From NCBI GenBank assembly GCA_021154985.1, contig JAJNQE010000178.1, positions 1 through 64,000 of the forward strand: 64,000 nt of DNA, written 5' to 3'. Positions 1 to 8,857 of this stretch are shown here, piece by piece. Below the pieces are notes generated by a model that worked only from the letters and a program-made list of their open reading frames with translations, was not told the origin of the DNA and made no database searches. Positions within the stretch are counted from its first letter, which is position 1. Every line of letters begins with the position of its first letter. The DNA comes from Hydrogenophaga sp. GTDB lineage: Bacteria > Pseudomonadota > Gammaproteobacteria > Burkholderiales > Burkholderiaceae_C. Both the position numbers and the translations under genes were made by a program.

Positions 1-318
1 CCGCTGCCGGTTTCGCAGCCAGTGGTGGTGTCGCTCAACCCGCAACGCGAGATTGCCGCACAGCACGTGGTGGGCGAGTACGCCTACGACCACCCGGTCT
101 TCGACCTCGCCGCCATCCGTGCACAGGCCCGCGTGCCGGCGATGCAGGGGCAGCTCAACACCTACTTTGCCGGTGCGTGGACCGGCTACGGTTTCCACGA
201 AGACGGTCTCAAGTCGGGCCTGCACGCAGCCCGCTCGCTGATCGACGCCCACCACCTGGTGCCCACCACCCAACGCACCGAGGCCCAGCGTGCGGCCTTG
301 CCCGGGGTGTTTGCTTGA
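1..318 (+). CDS. FAD-dependent amine-oxidase-like protein, C-terminal part (5' end outside window)
   Basis: Only the last 105 residues are present, with the reading frame open from base 1. The stretch LNTYFAGAWTGYGFHEDGL near the end is the typical C-terminal FAD-binding segment of the NAD/FAD-binding oxidoreductases that sit beside Cfa-type lipid methyltransferases. It probably performs a redox step on membrane acyl chains, although the substrate cannot be read from sequence. Its stop codon overlaps the TTG start of the DUF1365 gene (TTGA), so the two are translationally coupled. It is the first visible member of an eight-gene operon. Confidence 0.85.
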   Translation, partial: PLPVSQPVVVSLNPQREIAAQHVVGEYAYDHPVFDLAAIRAQARVPAMQGQLNTYFAGAWTGYGFHEDGLKSGLHAARSLIDAHHLVPTTQRTEAQRAALPGVFA

Positions 319-1154
319 TCACCTCGAAGGCCCCTGCGCCACCGGTCGCCCAGATCGGCTTCGGCCAGGTGCGCCACACGCGACACCGCCCGCAGCGCAA
401 CGCCTTCGCCTACCCCACCTACTTCCTGATGCTGCCCATGCGCAGCCTGCGCCAGCACGGCCCCGGCGCGCTGGCGCGCAACCGCCGCGCGGCACTCACC
501 TTCAACGACGCCGATCACGGCGATGGCCGAAACGACAGCCTGCAATGGCTCGACGAACTGCTGAACCAACACGGCATTGACGACGCGACCGGCGAGGTGT
601 GGCTGCACACCTACCCGCGCGTGCTGGGCTACACCTTCAAGCCGGTGAGCTTCTGGTACTGCCACCGGCTTGACGGCACGCTGCGCGCGGTGCTGGCCGA
701 GGTGAACAACACCTTTGGCGAGCGCCACTGCTACCTGCTCGATGCGCCGCACTACGGCCAGCCGTGCGAGGCGACCAAGGTGTTCCACGTGTCGCCGTTC
801 TGCCCGGTGCGCGGGCGCTACCGCTTTGTCTTCATGCGCGCCGACGGCGCCGCAGCACGCACCGTGGCGCGCATCGACTACTTTGACGATACCCAGGGCG
901 ACCACAGTGACCAGCCCCTGCTCAACACCAGCGTGAGCGGCGAACTGCAGCCGCTGAACGCGCGCAGCCTGCGCCGCGCGCTGTGGTCTTACCCGGCCAT
1001 GACCTTTGGCGTCATGGCACGCATCCACTGGCAGGCTGTGCGCCTGTGGATCAAACGCGCTCCCTTCTTCCGCCAGCCGCCCGCACCGGGCGACTTTGTC
1101 ACCGCCGCTTCCCTGTCCGCGACTTCTGCGAACGCCGAACACAGCCACCCATGA
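315..1154 (+). CDS. DUF1365 domain protein
   Basis: 279 residues. The hallmark TYPRVLGYTFKPVSFWYC and the following EVNNTFGERHCYLL identify DUF1365, a family almost always found between an FAD oxidoreductase and a Cfa-type methyltransferase. Its biochemical role is not established; the context suggests a part in fatty-acyl modification. I chose the TTG at 315 because it overlaps the upstream stop, and no ATG or GTG lies near the conserved N-terminus (IGFGQVRHTRHRPQRNAFAYP). The stop overlaps the next ATG (ATGA). No signal peptide or membrane segment is evident. Confidence 0.9.
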   Translation: MITSKAPAPPVAQIGFGQVRHTRHRPQRNAFAYPTYFLMLPMRSLRQHGPGALARNRRAALTFNDADHGDGRNDSLQWLDELLNQHGIDDATGEVWLHTYPRVLGYTFKPVSFWYCHRLDGTLRAVLAEVNNTFGERHCYLLDAPHYGQPCEATKVFHVSPFCPVRGRYRFVFMRADGAAARTVARIDYFDDTQGDHSDQPLLNTSVSGELQPLNARSLRRALWSYPAMTFGVMARIHWQAVRLWIKRAPFFRQPPAPGDFVTAASLSATSANAEHSHP

Positions 1155-2380
1155 ACAGCTCCACCGCCTCCACCAGCCCCGCCGGTTTTTCGCTGCCACG
1201 CAACGCACCCGCCGCCGCGCGCACCACGCTGCAATTGCTGCAGCGACTGGTGCACGGCAGCCTCACGCTGCAACTGCCCGACGGCTCGGTGCAGCGCTTC
1301 GGCCAGGTCGACGGCCCTCACGCGAGCATGAAGCTCAACAACTGGAACGTGTGCTCGGCCTCGCTCAAGTCGGGTGATATCGGTTTTGCCGAGACCTACA
1401 TCGCTGGCGACTGGACGACATCGAACCTGCCTGCGCTGCTCTCGCTGATGGTGGCCAACCGCCGCGAGGTGGAGGGCGTGATCTACGGCTCATGGCTGGG
1501 GCGCTTTGCCTACCGCGTCAAACACCTGCTCAACCGCAACAGCAAGACCAACAGCCGCAAGAACATCCACGCGCACTACGACCTGGGCAACGCGTTCTAC
1601 GGCCTGTGGCTGGACGACACCATGAACTACTCGTCGGCCTGGTTCGAGAGCCCCGACCAGCCGATGGAGTTGGCCCAACACGCCAAGGTGCGCCGCGCGC
1701 TGCGCATGACCGACGTGAAACCCGGCGACCGCGTGCTGGAGATCGGCTGCGGCTGGGGCGCGCTGGCCGAGAAGGCCACCACCGAATTTGACGCCCACGT
1801 CACGGGCGTCACGCTGTCCACCGAACAGCTCGAATTCGCCAACGACCGCATGCAGCGCATCGGCCGCGCCGACCGGGCCGACTTGCGCCTGCAGGACTAC
1901 CGCGACATCAACGACGCACCGTTTGATGCGATCTGCTCGATCGAGATGGTGGAAGCCGTGGGCCGCGAGTACTGGCCGACCTACTTCCAGACCGTCTCGC
2001 GCCTGCTCAAGCCGGGCGGCAAGGCCTGCGTGCAGAGCATCGTGATCGACGACGAGCACTTCGAGCGCTACATCAAGGGCACCGACTTCATTCAGCAGTA
2101 TGTGTTCCCCGGCGGTTGCCTGCCCTGCCCGAGCGAGTTCCGTGCGCAGGCCGCCAAGGCCGGGCTGGAGGTGGTGGACGAGTTCGCCTTTGGCCAGGAC
2201 TACGCGCGCACGCTGGCGATCTGGCGCGAGCGTTTCCTGCACGAGCAGGATCGGGTGCTGCAGCTCGGCTTCGACCAGCGTTTCCTGCGCATCTGGGAGT
2301 TCTACCTGGCGTACTGCGAAGCGGCGTTCGAGCAGGGCAGCACCGACGTGGTCCAGTACACCTTGCGCAAACCCGGTTGA
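1151..2380 (+). CDS. Cyclopropane-fatty-acyl-phospholipid synthase family methyltransferase
   Basis: 409 residues. The SAM-binding motif VLEIGCGWGALAE and the family blocks HYDLGNAFYGLWLDDTMNYSS, EMVEAVGREYWPTYF and QQYVFPGGCLPCPSEF mark a Cfa-family lipid methyltransferase, which transfers a methyl or methylene group from SAM to unsaturated acyl chains of phospholipids. The surrounding gene set (FAD oxidoreductase, DUF1365, DUF3833, SDR) is the one that accompanies specialised Cfa paralogs rather than housekeeping Cfa, so the product may be a methylated or furan-type acyl chain instead of a cyclopropane (inference). The start overlaps the DUF1365 stop. Confidence 0.9.
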   Translation: MNSSTASTSPAGFSLPRNAPAAARTTLQLLQRLVHGSLTLQLPDGSVQRFGQVDGPHASMKLNNWNVCSASLKSGDIGFAETYIAGDWTTSNLPALLSLMVANRREVEGVIYGSWLGRFAYRVKHLLNRNSKTNSRKNIHAHYDLGNAFYGLWLDDTMNYSSAWFESPDQPMELAQHAKVRRALRMTDVKPGDRVLEIGCGWGALAEKATTEFDAHVTGVTLSTEQLEFANDRMQRIGRADRADLRLQDYRDINDAPFDAICSIEMVEAVGREYWPTYFQTVSRLLKPGGKACVQSIVIDDEHFERYIKGTDFIQQYVFPGGCLPCPSEFRAQAAKAGLEVVDEFAFGQDYARTLAIWRERFLHEQDRVLQLGFDQRFLRIWEFYLAYCEAAFEQGSTDVVQYTLRKPG

Positions 2381-2390
2381 GGACAAGACG

Positions 2391-2945
2391 ATGAAGCGCG
2401 CCGCCATTTCCTTCGCACTGGCTCTGGGCAGTCTGGCGGGCGCGCCCGCTTGGGCGCAGGCGCCCGAAGCCACGCTCAGCGCCGCCTTGCAGGACAAGAC
2501 CGCCGTGGGCAAGGCGCGCCTGCGCTACTGGGGTTTTGATGTGTACGACGCCAGCTTGTGGGCCCTGCCCGGCTTCGACGTGGCCCGTTTCGAGAGCCAG
2601 CGCTTCGGCCTGGAGCTGGCCTACCTGCGCGACTTCAAGGGTGCGGACATCGCCGAGCGGTCCATCGACGAGATGAAAGACCTCGCGCCGATCGAACCCG
2701 CGCAGGCCACCCGCTGGACACAGGCCATGAGCAAGCTGTTTCCCGACGTGAAGCGCGGCGACCGCATCACCGGCGTGCACGTGCCCGGCAGCGGCGCTCG
2801 CTTCTACTTGAACGGCAAGCTGCTCGGCGAGGTGGCGGACGACGCGTTCTCGCGCCTGTTCTTCGGCATCTGGCTCTCGCCCAAGACCTCGCAGCCGCGC
2901 ATGCGCGAGACGCTGATCCAGAACATCGCCGGGACACCGCGATGA
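2391..2945 (+). CDS. Chalcone-isomerase-fold exported protein
   Basis: 184 residues with a clear signal peptide (hydrophobic stretch FALALGSLAGAPAWA ending in AWAQA), so it is predicted periplasmic. The mature part resembles the bacterial chalcone-isomerase-like family (YWGFDVYDASLWALPGF; KRGDRITGVHVPGSGARFYLNG; FFGIWLSPKTS). These proteins commonly lie beside Cfa/DUF1365 genes, and their activity is not flavonoid-related as far as is known. The start follows the cfa stop by 10 bases. The stop overlaps the transporter ATG (ATGA). Confidence 0.85.
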   Translation: MKRAAISFALALGSLAGAPAWAQAPEATLSAALQDKTAVGKARLRYWGFDVYDASLWALPGFDVARFESQRFGLELAYLRDFKGADIAERSIDEMKDLAPIEPAQATRWTQAMSKLFPDVKRGDRITGVHVPGSGARFYLNGKLLGEVADDAFSRLFFGIWLSPKTSQPRMRETLIQNIAGTPR

Positions 2946-4285
2946 GCCTGGCGCCGGCCTCCGCCCAGGAACCCGCCACCCATTTCATGGGTGCAGGTGC
3001 CTGGCGCCGCGGCCTGGGCTACGGCCTGCTCGGCCTGCCGCTGGCCTTTGTGGCGCTGCCGCTGTATGTGATCCTGCCCAACCACTACGCGCGCGAATTC
3101 GGTGCACCGCTGGCCTTGCTGGGTCTGGTGTTGCTGGCCGCGCGGCTGGTGGACGCGGTGCTCGATCCCATCATCGGCCGCTGGTGCGACCGTTTGTTCG
3201 CGCGCTCGATCTCGGCCGTGCTCGGCGCCTCGGCCGTGTCTGCCGTGGTGCTTGCGCTGGGCCTTTGGGGGCTGCTGTTTCCACCTGCTGCGGTGCATGA
3301 CGCCGGCACCACCGTGTTGCTGGCCTGGGCCGGGCTGCTGATGGCCATCACCTACACCGCCTACAGCGTGGTGGCGGTGGCGCACCAGTCGTGGGGCGCC
3401 CGCCTGGGTGGCAACGAAGCGCAGCGCAGCCGCGTGGTGGCGTGGCGCGAAGGACTGTCGCTGCTGGGCGTGTTGATCGCCGCCGTGCTGCCCGCCACGC
3501 TGGGTCTGGGCGCGACCGTGTCCACCTTCGCCGTGCTGCTCGCGCTGGGCTGGTGGGCCTGGAGCCGATCGGCCACGCCCATCGCCCTGAAGAGCACCGG
3601 ACCCGCCATGAGCCTCGGCCCGTCGCCTTTGCGTCAACCGGCTTTCCTGCGCCTGCTCGCCGTGTTCGTGATCAACGGCACCGCCAGCGCCGTGCCCGCC
3701 ACCCTGGTGCTGTTTTTTGTGCAGGACCGGCTGCAGGCCGCGCCCTCGGTCGAACCGGCCTTCCTCGCCACCTACTTCCTGTGCGCGGCGCTGTCCATCC
3801 CGCTGTGGGTACGGCTGGTGGCCCGCATCGGTCTGGCCGGCACCTGGCTGGTGGGCATGGCGCTGGCCGTGGCGGTGTTCATCTGGGCGGCCACGCTGGG
3901 CGCGGGCGACGTGATGCCTTTCCTCGTTGTCTGCGCGCTCTCCGGCATCGCCCTGGGCACCGATCTCACCCTGCCCGGCGCCATGCTCGCGGGCCTCATT
4001 GGTCAATTGGGCGAGCGGGGCCAGCGCGAGGGCGCCTACTTCGGCTGGTGGAGCTTTGCCACCAAGCTCAACCTGGCCCTGGCTGCGGGTCTGGCGCTGC
4101 CGCTGCTCGCGCTGTTCGGCTACGAGCCCGGCGCGCGCGACCCGGCCGCCCTGCAGACCCTGACCATCGCCTACTGCCTGCTGCCCTGTGCGCTCAAGCT
4201 GCTGGCCGGTGGCGCCCTCTATGCGCTGGTGATCCGCCCGGAGCGCCGCGCCAGCCTCTTGCCCCAAACCTCCACGCCCTCCTGA
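2942..4285 (+). CDS. MFS transporter of the GPH (sugar:cation symporter-like) type
   Basis: 447 residues with about 12 hydrophobic segments. The N-terminal block YGLLGLPLAFVALPLYVILPNHYA and the loop RLVDAVLDPIIGRWCDR match the MFS_2/GPH family. In this operon it probably moves or flips a lipid precursor or small molecule needed by the acyl-modifying enzymes rather than a sugar (inference from context). It starts inside the stop of the preceding gene and ends 9 bases before the DUF3833 gene. Confidence 0.85.
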   Translation: MSLAPASAQEPATHFMGAGAWRRGLGYGLLGLPLAFVALPLYVILPNHYAREFGAPLALLGLVLLAARLVDAVLDPIIGRWCDRLFARSISAVLGASAVSAVVLALGLWGLLFPPAAVHDAGTTVLLAWAGLLMAITYTAYSVVAVAHQSWGARLGGNEAQRSRVVAWREGLSLLGVLIAAVLPATLGLGATVSTFAVLLALGWWAWSRSATPIALKSTGPAMSLGPSPLRQPAFLRLLAVFVINGTASAVPATLVLFFVQDRLQAAPSVEPAFLATYFLCAALSIPLWVRLVARIGLAGTWLVGMALAVAVFIWAATLGAGDVMPFLVVCALSGIALGTDLTLPGAMLAGLIGQLGERGQREGAYFGWWSFATKLNLALAAGLALPLLALFGYEPGARDPAALQTLTIAYCLLPCALKLLAGGALYALVIRPERRASLLPQTSTPS

Positions 4286-4294
4286 GACCCCACC

Positions 4295-4834
4295 ATGCAA
4301 AGACGACTCTTGCTCGCCGCGGGCATCGCCTCCGCCGCCACCCTGGCGGGCTGCGCCGGTCCGCAAATCGGCCAGTACGCCAGTGAAAAGCCGGTGCTCG
4401 ACCTGCGCACCTACTTCAACGGCACGCTGGACGCCTATGGCGTCTTCACCGACCGCTCGGGTGCGGTGGTCAAACGCTTCACCGTGGTGATGGTCTGCAC
4501 CTGGAACGGCGACGACGGCGTGCTCGACGAGACCTTCAACTACAGCGACGGCACCACCGGCAAACGCATCTGGCGCATGAAACACCTGGGCAACGGCCAG
4601 TTCAGCGGCACGGCCGACGACGTGGTGGGCACGGCACGCGGCGAACAGCAGGGCAACGCCTTCCGCTGGGGCTACACGTTGCTGCTGCCGGTGGACGGCA
4701 AGACCTACGAGGTGCAGTTCGACGACTGGATGTACCTGATGGACGAGCGCGTGATGCTCAACAAGGCCGAGATGAGCAAGTTCGGCATCCGCCTGGGCGA
4801 GGTCACGCTGTCGTTCGTGAGGCGTGCACCATGA
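4295..4834 (+). CDS. DUF3833 lipoprotein
   Basis: 179 residues. The N-terminus RRLLLAAGIASAATLAGC has a lipobox (LAGC), so the mature protein should be lipidated and held in the envelope. The body (LDLRTYFNGTLDAYGVFTDRSGAVVKRF and GNAFRWGYTLLLPVDGKTYEV) fits DUF3833, predicted to form a lipocalin-like beta barrel. A lipid-carrying role would suit the operon, but this is inference. The stop overlaps the SDR start (ATGA at 4831). Confidence 0.85.
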   Translation: MQRRLLLAAGIASAATLAGCAGPQIGQYASEKPVLDLRTYFNGTLDAYGVFTDRSGAVVKRFTVVMVCTWNGDDGVLDETFNYSDGTTGKRIWRMKHLGNGQFSGTADDVVGTARGEQQGNAFRWGYTLLLPVDGKTYEVQFDDWMYLMDERVMLNKAEMSKFGIRLGEVTLSFVRRAP

Positions 4835-5697
4835 GCACGCCGAGCGCCTTCGTCGAGTCGCCGACGCAGACCACCGCCACTGCCGCAGGGCAGCGCGGCT
4901 TCTCGCTGTTCAAACCCATGAACCCGCCCATCACCGACTGGCGCGGCCTGCGCGTGTGGCTGGTGGGTGCCTCCAGTGGCATCGGCGAGGCCACCGCCTC
5001 GGCCCTGCATGCAAGGGGCGCGCAGGTGCTGGTGTCGGCGCGCAGCCGCGAAGCACTGGACCGCTTCGTGCTGAACCACCCGCCGCAGCATGGCGTGAGC
5101 GCCCAGGCTTGGCCGCTGGATGTGACCGATGCCGAGGCGGTGACCGCCACCGCCCGCGAGATCCTGGCGCAGGGGCCGCTCGATCTGGTGGTGTACTGCG
5201 CCGGCCACTACCGCGAGATGCGCGCCAACGAAATGGACATGGCCGATCTCAAGCGGCATCTGGACATCAACTACATCGGCGCGCTGCACGTGCTCGACGC
5301 GGTGGTGCCCGCCATGACCACGCGCGGCCGGGGCCACATCAGCCTCATCAGCAGCGTGGCGGGTTTCCGGGGCCTGCCCAAGAGCCTGGCTTATGGCCCG
5401 ACCAAGGCGGCACTCACCAACCTGGCCGAAAACCTCTACCTCGACTTGGGGCCGTTGGGTGTGGGCGTGAGCGTGGTGCACCCCGGCTTTGTGCAGACGC
5501 CGCTGACGGCGCAGAACGACTTCACCATGCCCGCGCTCATCACGCCGCCGCAGGCCGCGCAGGCCATGATCGATGACTGGGGCCGGGGGGTGTTTGAAGT
5601 GCACTACCCCAAGCGCTTCACGCGCTGGATGAAGCTCATGCGCCTGCTGCCCTACCGCGCCTACTTCCCCGCGGTGCGCCGCGCCACCGGCCTGTGA
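4831..5697 (+). CDS. Short-chain dehydrogenase/reductase
   Basis: 288 residues. Visible SDR features are the glycine-rich cofactor motif GASSGIGEAT near residue 50, the conserved YINYIG-like segment (DINYIGALHV), the catalytic Ser in ISLISSVAG and the YxxxK pair in AYGPTKAAL. The roughly 45-residue N-terminal extension precedes the Rossmann fold and has no recognised domain. Substrate unknown; within this operon a lipid keto or hydroxyl intermediate is likely. Its stop overlaps the GTG start of the next gene (GTGA). Confidence 0.9.
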   Translation: MSTPSAFVESPTQTTATAAGQRGFSLFKPMNPPITDWRGLRVWLVGASSGIGEATASALHARGAQVLVSARSREALDRFVLNHPPQHGVSAQAWPLDVTDAEAVTATAREILAQGPLDLVVYCAGHYREMRANEMDMADLKRHLDINYIGALHVLDAVVPAMTTRGRGHISLISSVAGFRGLPKSLAYGPTKAALTNLAENLYLDLGPLGVGVSVVHPGFVQTPLTAQNDFTMPALITPPQAAQAMIDDWGRGVFEVHYPKRFTRWMKLMRLLPYRAYFPAVRRATGL

Positions 5698-6134
5698 GTG
5701 AACACAACCGCGCGGCGGTGGACCGCCTCTGTGCGTACTTCGAGACGATCTCGCCGCAATCGGTGACTCGCATCGGCGAGTTCTACACGGCGGACGCGCG
5801 CTTCAAGGACCCGTTCAACGAGGTGCGCGGCATTCCTGCGATCGAGCAGGTGTTTGCCCACATGTTCGAGAGCCTGCACGGGCCACGCTTCGTGGTCACC
5901 AGCCGCATCGTGGACGGCACGCAGTGCTTCCTGGTGTGGGAGTTCCGTTTTCGCTTCAAGCGCTTCGACACCACCACCGAACAGGTGGTGCACGGCGGAT
6001 CGCACCTGGTGTTGACGACCGACGGCTTGGTGAGCGACCACCGCGACTACTGGGACGCGGCGGAAGAGCTCTACGAAAAACTGCCCGTGGTGGGCAGCTT
6101 GATGAGGTGGCTCAAACGAAGAGCCAACACCTGA
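5694..6134 (+). CDS. SnoaL/NTF2-like protein
   Basis: 146 residues in the NTF2 fold. The segment FYTADARFKDPFNEVRGIPAIEQVFAHMF is typical of SnoaL-like proteins that appear with this lipid operon. It may act as a small cyclase or isomerase, or as a binding partner for the SDR product; no catalytic residues can be assigned. I chose GTG 5694 because it overlaps the SDR stop and the next Met lies well inside the fold. It is the last gene of the operon and ends 6 bases before the convergent GST gene. Confidence 0.8.
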   Translation: MSEHNRAAVDRLCAYFETISPQSVTRIGEFYTADARFKDPFNEVRGIPAIEQVFAHMFESLHGPRFVVTSRIVDGTQCFLVWEFRFRFKRFDTTTEQVVHGGSHLVLTTDGLVSDHRDYWDAAEELYEKLPVVGSLMRWLKRRANT

Positions 6135-6140
6135 GCGGGA

Positions 6141-6755
6141 TCAAGCCGGTTTTGTGTCAGTGAAGCTCGGGCGCTGGTTGAGTTTTTCGCTCAGGCGCGC
6201 GAGGTTGGGGTACGGCGTGCGCCAGTCGATCACCGGGAAACGGAAATCGAGATAGCCCAGCGTGCAGCCCACCGCCACGTCGGACAGGCTGAAATGGATG
6301 CCCGAACAAAACGGCTTCTCGCCCAGGCCCTGGCTCATGCTTTTCAGGCTCGCGTCGATCTTGCCCATCTGGCGGTCGATCCAGGCGCTGCTGCGTTGCT
6401 GGTCGGTGCGACCGGGCCAGTTGGATTCGAGCCGCGCGAGGATGGCGGCATCGAGCACGCCGTCGGCCAGTGCTTCCCAGGTTTTCACCTCGGCGCGCTC
6501 GCGGCCTTGTGACGGGATCAGTTTGCCCACCGGCGAGAGGGTGTCGAGGTATTCAACGATCACACGCGAGTCGAACACCGCCTCGCCACCTTCCATGACC
6601 AGGCAGGGCACCTTGCCCAGCGGATTGGAGGTGCTGATCTGTGTGTCGGCCGACCAGACGTCTTCCGGGATGAACTGGTAGTCCAGCTTTTTCTCGGCCA
6701 TGACGACGCGCACTTTGCGCACGTAAGGGCTGGTGATGGCGCCGATGAGTTTCAT
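6141..6755 (-). CDS. Glutathione S-transferase family protein
   Basis: 204 residues. The N-terminal thioredoxin fold (MKLIGAITSPYVRKVRVVMAEK; NPLGKVPCLVMEGGEAVFDSRVIVEYLD with the cis-Pro and the Glu/Asp-Ser glutathione-binding pair) is followed by an all-helical C-terminal domain. It likely conjugates or reduces electrophiles with glutathione; substrate unknown. The longer open frame upstream of Met 6755 lacks family similarity, so the start is 6755. Divergent from purB across 125 bases. Confidence 0.9.
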   Translation of the reverse strand: MKLIGAITSPYVRKVRVVMAEKKLDYQFIPEDVWSADTQISTSNPLGKVPCLVMEGGEAVFDSRVIVEYLDTLSPVGKLIPSQGRERAEVKTWEALADGVLDAAILARLESNWPGRTDQQRSSAWIDRQMGKIDASLKSMSQGLGEKPFCSGIHFSLSDVAVGCTLGYLDFRFPVIDWRTPYPNLARLSEKLNQRPSFTDTKPA

Positions 6756-6868
6756 GGAGGACTGATGGGTGAAGACGGTTGCCCGTGGGAAGGCGATTTT
6801 AGCCAGCCCCGCCTTCGCGCCGACTGACAGGGGGCTCCCGCCTCCCGCCACCACAGGACCCCGCCTCC

Positions 6869-6874
6869 TACAAT
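6869..6874 (+). promoter_or_regulatory. Possible -10 box of purB (TACAAT)
   Basis: TACAAT lies 6 bases upstream of the purB ATG, within a motif (TACAATCGCGGG) that recurs before the riboswitch at 8843. No good -35 element is seen at the usual spacing and no Shine-Dalgarno sequence lies between this box and the ATG. If the box is real, the purB message would be nearly leaderless. Confidence 0.35.
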
Positions 6875-6880
6875 CGCGGG

Positions 6881-8317
6881 ATGCGCCCGACCACCCCCTC
6901 CACCTCCGCTTCCACCCCTTCCACCACCGTGTCCCCCGCCGTGCTGTCACCCATTTCTGCCCTGTCCCCGCTGGACGGCCGTTACGCCGGCCGCCTGGGC
7001 CAGCTGCGCCCGTTCATGAGCGAACTGGGCTACATGCACCGCCGCGTGCAGGTGGAAATTGCCTGGTTCATCGCCTTGTCCGACGCGGGTCTGGCCGAGT
7101 TCAAACCCCTGTCACCCGGCGCGCGAACCTACCTCATGGGCCTGGTGAAGAACTTCAGCGAGGCCGATGGCCAGGCCATCAAGGACATCGAGAAAGTCAC
7201 CAACCACGACGTGAAGGCGGTGGAGTACTGGATCAAGTCCAAGTTCGAAGCCCGGCCCGAGCTGGAGAAGGCGGCCGAGTTCGTGCACTTTGCCTGCACC
7301 AGCGAAGACATCAACAACACCAGCCACGCGCTGCAGCTCAAGGGCGGGCGCGACGCCGTGCTGCTGCCCTCGCTCGACGCGGTGATCAGCAAGCTGCGCG
7401 AGATGGCGCATGCGTTCGCCGCTGTGCCCATGCTCAGCCGCACCCACGGTCAGACCGCCAGCCCCACCACCGTGGGCAAGGAAATCGCCAACGTGGTGGT
7501 GCGCCTGAGCGCGGCGCGCGAGAAGATCGCCAGCGTGAAGCTGCTGGGCAAGATGAACGGCGCGGTGGGCAACTACAACGCCCACCTCAGCGCCTGGCCC
7601 GATTTCGACTGGGAAGCTTTCAGCCGCAACGTGATCGAACAGCCCGAGCCGCTCGGCCTGGGCCTGACCTTCCAGCCCTACAGCATCCAGATCGAGCCGC
7701 ACGATTACATGGCCGAGCTGTTCGATGCGGTCGCGCGCACCAACACGATTCTGATCGACCTCTCGCGCGACATCTGGGGCTACGTGAGCCTGGGTTACTT
7801 CAAGCAGCGCCTGAAAGCCGGCGAAATTGGTTCGTCGACCATGCCGCACAAGGTCAACCCGATCGACTTTGAAAACGCCGAAGGCAACCTCGGCCTGGCC
7901 AACGCGCTGCTGCGCCACCTGAGCGAGAAGCTGCCGATCAGCCGCTGGCAGCGCGACCTGACCGACTCCACCGTGCTGCGCAACATGGGTGTGGCCCTGG
8001 GCTACGCGGTGCTGGCCTACCACGCCCTGGGCGTGGGTCTGGGCAAGCTGGAAATCAATGAAGAGGCGCTGGCCGACGACCTCGACAACGCCTGGGAAGT
8101 GCTGGCCGAGCCGATCCAGACCGTGATGCGCCGCTACGGTGTGTCGGGCGCCTACGAAAAGCTCAAGGAAGTCACGCGCGGCAAGACCGTGACGGCCGAA
8201 GCGCTGCACGGTCTCATTCGCAGTCTGGAGATTCCGGAGTCTGAAAAGACGCGGCTGCTCGACATGACGCCGGGCAGCTACACCGGCAAGGCGGCCGAAC
8301 TCGCGCGCCGCGTCTGA
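6881..8317 (+). CDS. purB: Adenylosuccinate lyase
   Basis: 478 residues. It cleaves adenylosuccinate to AMP and SAICAR to AICAR in purine synthesis, in the cytoplasm. The fumarase/aspartase signature GSSTMPHKVNPIDFENAEGN and the conserved LSPLDGRYAGRL, FVHFACTSEDINNTSHAL and MLSRTHGQTASPTT blocks are all present, and length is close to the E. coli enzyme. The first 26 residues are a Ser/Thr/Pro-rich leader unlike the family. GTG codons at 6929 and 6941 are alternative starts that would remove it. Confidence 0.97.
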   Translation: MRPTTPSTSASTPSTTVSPAVLSPISALSPLDGRYAGRLGQLRPFMSELGYMHRRVQVEIAWFIALSDAGLAEFKPLSPGARTYLMGLVKNFSEADGQAIKDIEKVTNHDVKAVEYWIKSKFEARPELEKAAEFVHFACTSEDINNTSHALQLKGGRDAVLLPSLDAVISKLREMAHAFAAVPMLSRTHGQTASPTTVGKEIANVVVRLSAAREKIASVKLLGKMNGAVGNYNAHLSAWPDFDWEAFSRNVIEQPEPLGLGLTFQPYSIQIEPHDYMAELFDAVARTNTILIDLSRDIWGYVSLGYFKQRLKAGEIGSSTMPHKVNPIDFENAEGNLGLANALLRHLSEKLPISRWQRDLTDSTVLRNMGVALGYAVLAYHALGVGLGKLEINEEALADDLDNAWEVLAEPIQTVMRRYGVSGAYEKLKEVTRGKTVTAEALHGLIRSLEIPESEKTRLLDMTPGSYTGKAAELARRV

Positions 8318-8321
8318 GCCT

Positions 8322-8723
8322 TCAGCGAGCCCGCTCTGCGTAGCGGTTGAAGCGCCAGGCGTCGTCTTCGATGGTGATGCGCCGCCAGGTGGCGCGTTTT
8401 TCGCCGGGCGACATCTCGGTCCAGCGCTGCACCTCGTCAAACAGGCGGCCGCAGCCCTTGCACACCTCGTCGCCCTGGCTGGTGGAGCAGATGGCGATGC
8501 ACGGCGTGTCGGGCGTGGTGTCGTACCAGGCCAGCCAGGCCTCGCGGGCCGCCGCGGGCAGGGTGTGCTCGTCGGCCTCGGTTTCGTGAAAGTACACCAT
8601 CAGGGCGTACACCTCGGCCAGGGCACGCGTGGCCTTGGGCAAGGCCACGCCGTCGGGCGAGGGTGAGCGCTCACGCCAAAAGTTGATCGCGGCTTCGATG
8701 TCGGTGATGTGGATGCCGGCCAT
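8322..8723 (-). CDS. DUF3717 + DUF1289 protein
   Basis: 133 residues. The N-terminal half (HITDIEAAINFWRERSPSPDG...VYALMVYFHE) is DUF3717, found in beta-proteobacteria. The C-terminal half has the DUF1289 cysteine pattern (TPCIAIC...GDEVCKGCGRLFDEVQRW), a likely small Fe-S or zinc site. Function unknown. The start at 8723 is the Met directly before the conserved domain; the open frame continues further upstream without similarity. Convergent with purB, 4 bases apart. Confidence 0.8.
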   Translation of the reverse strand: MAGIHITDIEAAINFWRERSPSPDGVALPKATRALAEVYALMVYFHETEADEHTLPAAAREAWLAWYDTTPDTPCIAICSTSQGDEVCKGCGRLFDEVQRWTEMSPGEKRATWRRITIEDDAWRFNRYAERAR

Positions 8724-8842
8724 GGGTGGGTCTCTGGAGGGACGCCGATCATAGCCAGATGCCCCGACCCGGGCGCTGCGGGGGCGATCGCGAGGCCACG
8801 CGCTGTGGTTAGTGCGTATCGTGAACATCGGAAGTGGGCCAG

Positions 8843-8848
8843 TACAAT
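8843..8848 (+). promoter_or_regulatory. Probable -10 box of the riboswitch-terC transcript
   Basis: TACAAT lies 12 bases before the conserved start of the riboswitch, which is where a promoter would be expected. GTGAAC at 8821 with a 16-base spacer is a weak candidate -35. The rest of 8724-8840 shows no gene. Confidence 0.4.
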
Positions 8849-8857
8849 CGCGGGCTT

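Noticed and set aside
2804..4585. 593-codon minus-strand frame opposite the GPH transporter and DUF3833 genes
   Set aside because: His/Gln/Gly-rich shadow of an operon in which all junctions overlap on the plus strand.
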